Shown: positions 62,013 to 64,000 of the stretch, in pieces
Layout: each line of letters opens with the position of its first letter
Numbering within the stretch: position 1 is the stretch's first letter
NCBI RefSeq assembly: GCF_001618865.1
Contig: NZ_CP015136.1
Coordinates: forward strand, 1,151,001 to 1,215,000
Direction: 5' to 3'
Length of the DNA: 64,000 nt
From: Luteitalea pratensis
GTDB taxonomy: Bacteria > Acidobacteriota > Vicinamibacteria > Vicinamibacterales > Vicinamibacteraceae
Notes under the pieces: generated by a model
Seen by the model: only the letters and a program-made list of their open reading frames with translations
Database searches by the model: none
What the model was told of the DNA's origin: nothing
Position numbers and translations under genes: made by a program

Positions 62013-62270
62013 CTATCGCCCGTCGTCCTGCTCGGTAATCTCGCCCTCGATGTCGGCCAGTTTCTCCTGCAGGAATCCGGTCGCGTCTTTCACGCCCTGG
62101 TTGTAGACGGGCGGACCGAGGTGGCGCACGAAGAAGTCGACGAGGCCCTCGGCGCGGAAGGCGCTGAGCGGCTCGTCGAACTCGTCCTCGAAATGGCGCT
62201 GCAGCGCCGCGAGCAGCGATGCGCGGCGTTCGGGCGACAGGCGGATGCGCTGAGGCGACCTTGGAGGCAT
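62013..62270 (-). CDS. DUF2164 family protein
   Basis: An 85-residue protein: RIRLSPERRASLLAALQRHF, EDEFDEPLSAFRAEGLVDFF and HLGPPVYNQGVKDATGFLQE match DUF2164 over its usual length. The protein is helical, acidic at the C-terminus (EITEQDDGR) and probably cytoplasmic. Function of the family is unknown. It lies downstream of the methyltransferase on the same strand, with a 7-bp array in the 112-base gap. Confidence 0.9.
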   Translation of the reverse strand: MPPRSPQRIRLSPERRASLLAALQRHFEDEFDEPLSAFRAEGLVDFFVRHLGPPVYNQGVKDATGFLQEKLADIEGEITEQDDGR

Positions 62271-62332
62271 GCTTCAGGATACCGGGGACGGCCGGCCCCG
62301 AACCGCGGGGCTGTACCGGTCTTGGGTGCTTG

Positions 62333-62363
62333 CCCGGTGCCCGGAACCCGGAACCCGGTGCCC
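62333..62363. repeat. 7-bp tandem array 4 (CCCGGAA/CCCGGTG)
   Basis: CCCGGTG, CCCGGAA, CCCGGAA, CCCGGTG and a partial CCC follow one another between the methyltransferase stop and the DUF2164 start. Units are unlike those of arrays 1-3 in sequence but have the same 7-base period. Confidence 0.85.
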
Positions 62364-62382
62364 GACCACCATGACACGGCCG

Positions 62383-63396
62383 TTACTTGATGCCGATCAC
62401 CATCGAGTCGGGGCCGACGAGTGGTTCGACTCGTGTCGACGTGAAGCCGGCCTCGCGCATCCACGCCGCGCAATCGGCGCCGGTGTAGTCGAATCCGCCG
62501 GGCGTCTCGATCAGCATGTTGAGGCTCATGAGCAGGCCGAAGGCACTCTTCGACCGATCGTCGTCGATGATCGACTCGTAGACGATCAGCGCGCCGCCGG
62601 CGGGAATCGCTGCATACGCCTTGCGAATCAGCCTGTGCTTCTGGGCCAGGTCCCAGTCGTGCAGGATGTGACCCATCATCATGACGTCGGCCTTCGGCAG
62701 GTCGTCGGTGAAGAAACTGCCCGGGGCGAACGTGAGCCGGTCCGCGACGCCGGATGCCTTCGCGTAGTCCTCGAAGATGGGCGCCACCTCGGGCAGGTCG
62801 AAGCCCTGGCCCGTCAGGTGCGGGTGGGCCGCGGCGACCTGCACGGCGAGGTCACCCTGCGCCGTGCCGACATCGACGAACGTCGCGTGGTCCTTCCACG
62901 GAAACTGACGAGCGATCGCCATGTTGGCGCCCCGGCTGAGACCCGACATGGCGGACAGGAACTCCCGCAGCCTCGCGGGATCGGCGTAGAGACCCTCGAA
63001 GAGCCCCGGTGAACCCAGCTTCATCTCGTTCTGCGGCAAGCCGGTGCGCAGCGCCTCGGTGAGGTGCCCCCAGAACGGATACAGCCGGTGGTTGGCCATC
63101 TCGAGCATGCCGCCGACGTAGCTCGGTTTCTGCCGATCGAGGAAGAGGTCCGCGTCGGCTGTATTGGCGTAGGTATCACCGCTGCGGGTCAGGAAGCCTA
63201 TGGCAACCAGGGCATCCAGAAAATCGCGCGCCGACCGCGGATGCAGGCCCAGCCGCCCCGACAGCGCGGCGAAGGGTTCCGGTCCACGTGCCAGCTCGGT
63301 GAAGACCCCCATTTCGATGGCGCTCAGCAATGTCTTGGAAGCCCAGAATGCCAGGCCGGTCTGCAGGATGCGTTCGGGGTTCAACGACTCTGACAC
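62383..63396 (-). CDS. SAM-dependent O-methyltransferase (acetylserotonin/plant-type fold)
   Basis: A 337-residue protein from GTG 63396, with GGAGG 7 bases upstream. The N-terminal winged-helix dimerisation domain ([60 protein letters not shown]) and the C-terminal Rossmann domain ([75 protein letters not shown]) follow the hydroxyneurosporene/acetylserotonin O-methyltransferase layout. The HDW motif holds the likely catalytic His. Targets are probably small phenolics, quinones or secondary metabolites. Confidence 0.93.
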   Translation of the reverse strand: MSESLNPERILQTGLAFWASKTLLSAIEMGVFTELARGPEPFAALSGRLGLHPRSARDFLDALVAIGFLTRSGDTYANTADADLFLDRQKPSYVGGMLEMANHRLYPFWGHLTEALRTGLPQNEMKLGSPGLFEGLYADPARLREFLSAMSGLSRGANMAIARQFPWKDHATFVDVGTAQGDLAVQVAAAHPHLTGQGFDLPEVAPIFEDYAKASGVADRLTFAPGSFFTDDLPKADVMMMGHILHDWDLAQKHRLIRKAYAAIPAGGALIVYESIIDDDRSKSAFGLLMSLNMLIETPGGFDYTGADCAAWMREAGFTSTRVEPLVGPDSMVIGIK

Positions 63397-63514
63397 GAGG
63401 TAGCCTCCAGTTCGCGCCCAAACGCCCGAGCGCTCGAATGACGATGCGCGGGCATCCTAGCTGAAAAATCAGATCGGCGAACTCGTCGCGCTCGCGCGTC
63501 GCCATCCAGTGAAC

Positions 63515-63643
63515 ATGGCCTGTCCCCGGTGCGGCAATCCAGCCGACGAATCTGCGGAGACCTGTCCGTCCTGCCAGGACGGGGCGTCAAGACAGCTTGA
63601 TTCTTCAAGGAGGCGAGACGCACCGACGCAGGCGCAGCAATAA
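63515..63643 (+). CDS. small zinc-ribbon ORF, 42 residues
   Basis: ATG 63515 begins MACPRCGNPADESAETCPSC, a four-cysteine zinc ribbon (CPRC and CPSC), then a polar tail to TAA at 63643. It lies 8 bases before the GH127-like gene on the same strand. Such ribbons normally head longer regulatory or membrane proteins, so this may be a remnant or a real small protein. There is no ribosome-binding site. Confidence 0.4.
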   Translation: MACPRCGNPADESAETCPSCQDGASRQLDSSRRRDAPTQAQQ

Positions 63644-63651
63644 TCACGCCC

Positions 63652-64000
63652 ATGAACCGCCGAAACTTCCTGGCCGGCGTGGCTGGTGCCGCGGTTGTCG
63701 GTCCGACGCTGACCGCTCAGACCGGAACGGCTCCTGCAGCGGGGCGTGCAGAAGGCGATCTCGCGGCGCCGCACTTCAGGCCACTGCCGCTGGGGACCAT
63801 CCAGCCGGCCGGGTGGCTGCGTCGCCAGTTGCAGATTCAGGCAGACGGGCTCACGGGTCACCTTGACGAGTTCTGGCCCGACGTCGCCCGCAGTCGCTGG
63901 TTCGGCGGCGAGGCCGAGGGCTGGGAGCGGGCGCCGTACTGGCTCGATGGCGCCATTCCTCTCGCCTGGCAACTTCGCGACACTGCGTTGCAGGCGCGCA
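63652..64000 (+). CDS. GH127-like (beta-L-arabinofuranosidase type) protein, N-terminal part
   Basis: From ATG 63652 the frame is open to the window end, 116 codons. MNRRNFLAGVAGAAVVGPTL is a Tat signal. The mature start FRPLPLGTIQPAGWLRRQLQ, HLDEFWPDVARSRWFGGEAE and GWERAPYWLDGAIPLAWQL match the N-terminal part of DUF1680/GH127-type glycosidases, which release beta-L-arabinofuranose or related sugars from plant polysaccharides. The catalytic region lies beyond the window. Confidence 0.82.
   Translation, partial: MNRRNFLAGVAGAAVVGPTLTAQTGTAPAAGRAEGDLAAPHFRPLPLGTIQPAGWLRRQLQIQADGLTGHLDEFWPDVARSRWFGGEAEGWERAPYWLDGAIPLAWQLRDTALQAR

Overview
The window is GC-rich, densely coded DNA with a gene repertoire typical of Acidobacteriota, most likely class Vicinamibacteria (Luteitalea-like). 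Evidence for this is three PadR regulator plus large orphan MacB/FtsX-type permease pairs (the ADOP family), a TIGR02999-type ECF sigma factor overlapping a Ser/Thr kinase with a C-terminal TolB-like propeller, a second kinase of the same type, a Reg_prop hybrid histidine kinase, many Tat-exported enzymes and frequent secreted orphan proteins. The taxonomic placement is inference. No rRNA, tRNA, CRISPR array, prophage or insertion sequence was recognised.

Layout. 0.1-6.9 kb: a conflict- or defence-like cluster made of a HETSH zinc peptidase, a three-domain protein (PGRP-type amidase, alpha/beta-hydrolase, metacaspase), a three-helix membrane protein and a divergent TIR-domain gene. 7.4-14 kb: alpha/beta-hydrolase, TolB-N/TPR protein, secreted barrel-like protein, MFS transporter and Kef-type antiporter. 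14-22.8 kb: Ser/Thr kinase with propeller, an unknown protein, a TPR lipoprotein, a membrane protein, a serine hydrolase and a small secreted HELEH protein. 22.8-39.2 kb: ECF sigma/kinase module, then three PadR-ADOP modules, with malic enzyme behind the first and an O-methyltransferase/outer-membrane barrel pair beside the second. 39.3-45.5 kb: hybrid histidine kinase, AraC regulator and a PAS sensor without a transmitter. 45.5-64 kb: secreted or metabolic enzymes including tannase-like esterase, dienelactone hydrolase/MsrB pair, RNB ribonuclease, ManD-like and Nif3-like Tat proteins, RibD-like reductase, ankyrin protein, YhbY, SSS symporter, ScyD-like propeller protein, DUF1080 protein, O-methyltransferase and the start of a GH127-like protein.

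The most notable signals are: (1) the amidase-hydrolase-metacaspase fusion beside a TIR gene; (2) three PadR promoters, each with its own inverted-repeat operator on the promoter or start codon, two of them apparently leaderless; (3) a family of 7-bp tandem arrays at the 3' ends of genes between 57 and 62.4 kb, one folded as nested inverted arrays over about 220 bp; and (4) dispersed palindromic repeats starting GTAGCCGTCG, part of one of which recurs in frame inside the ankyrin gene.
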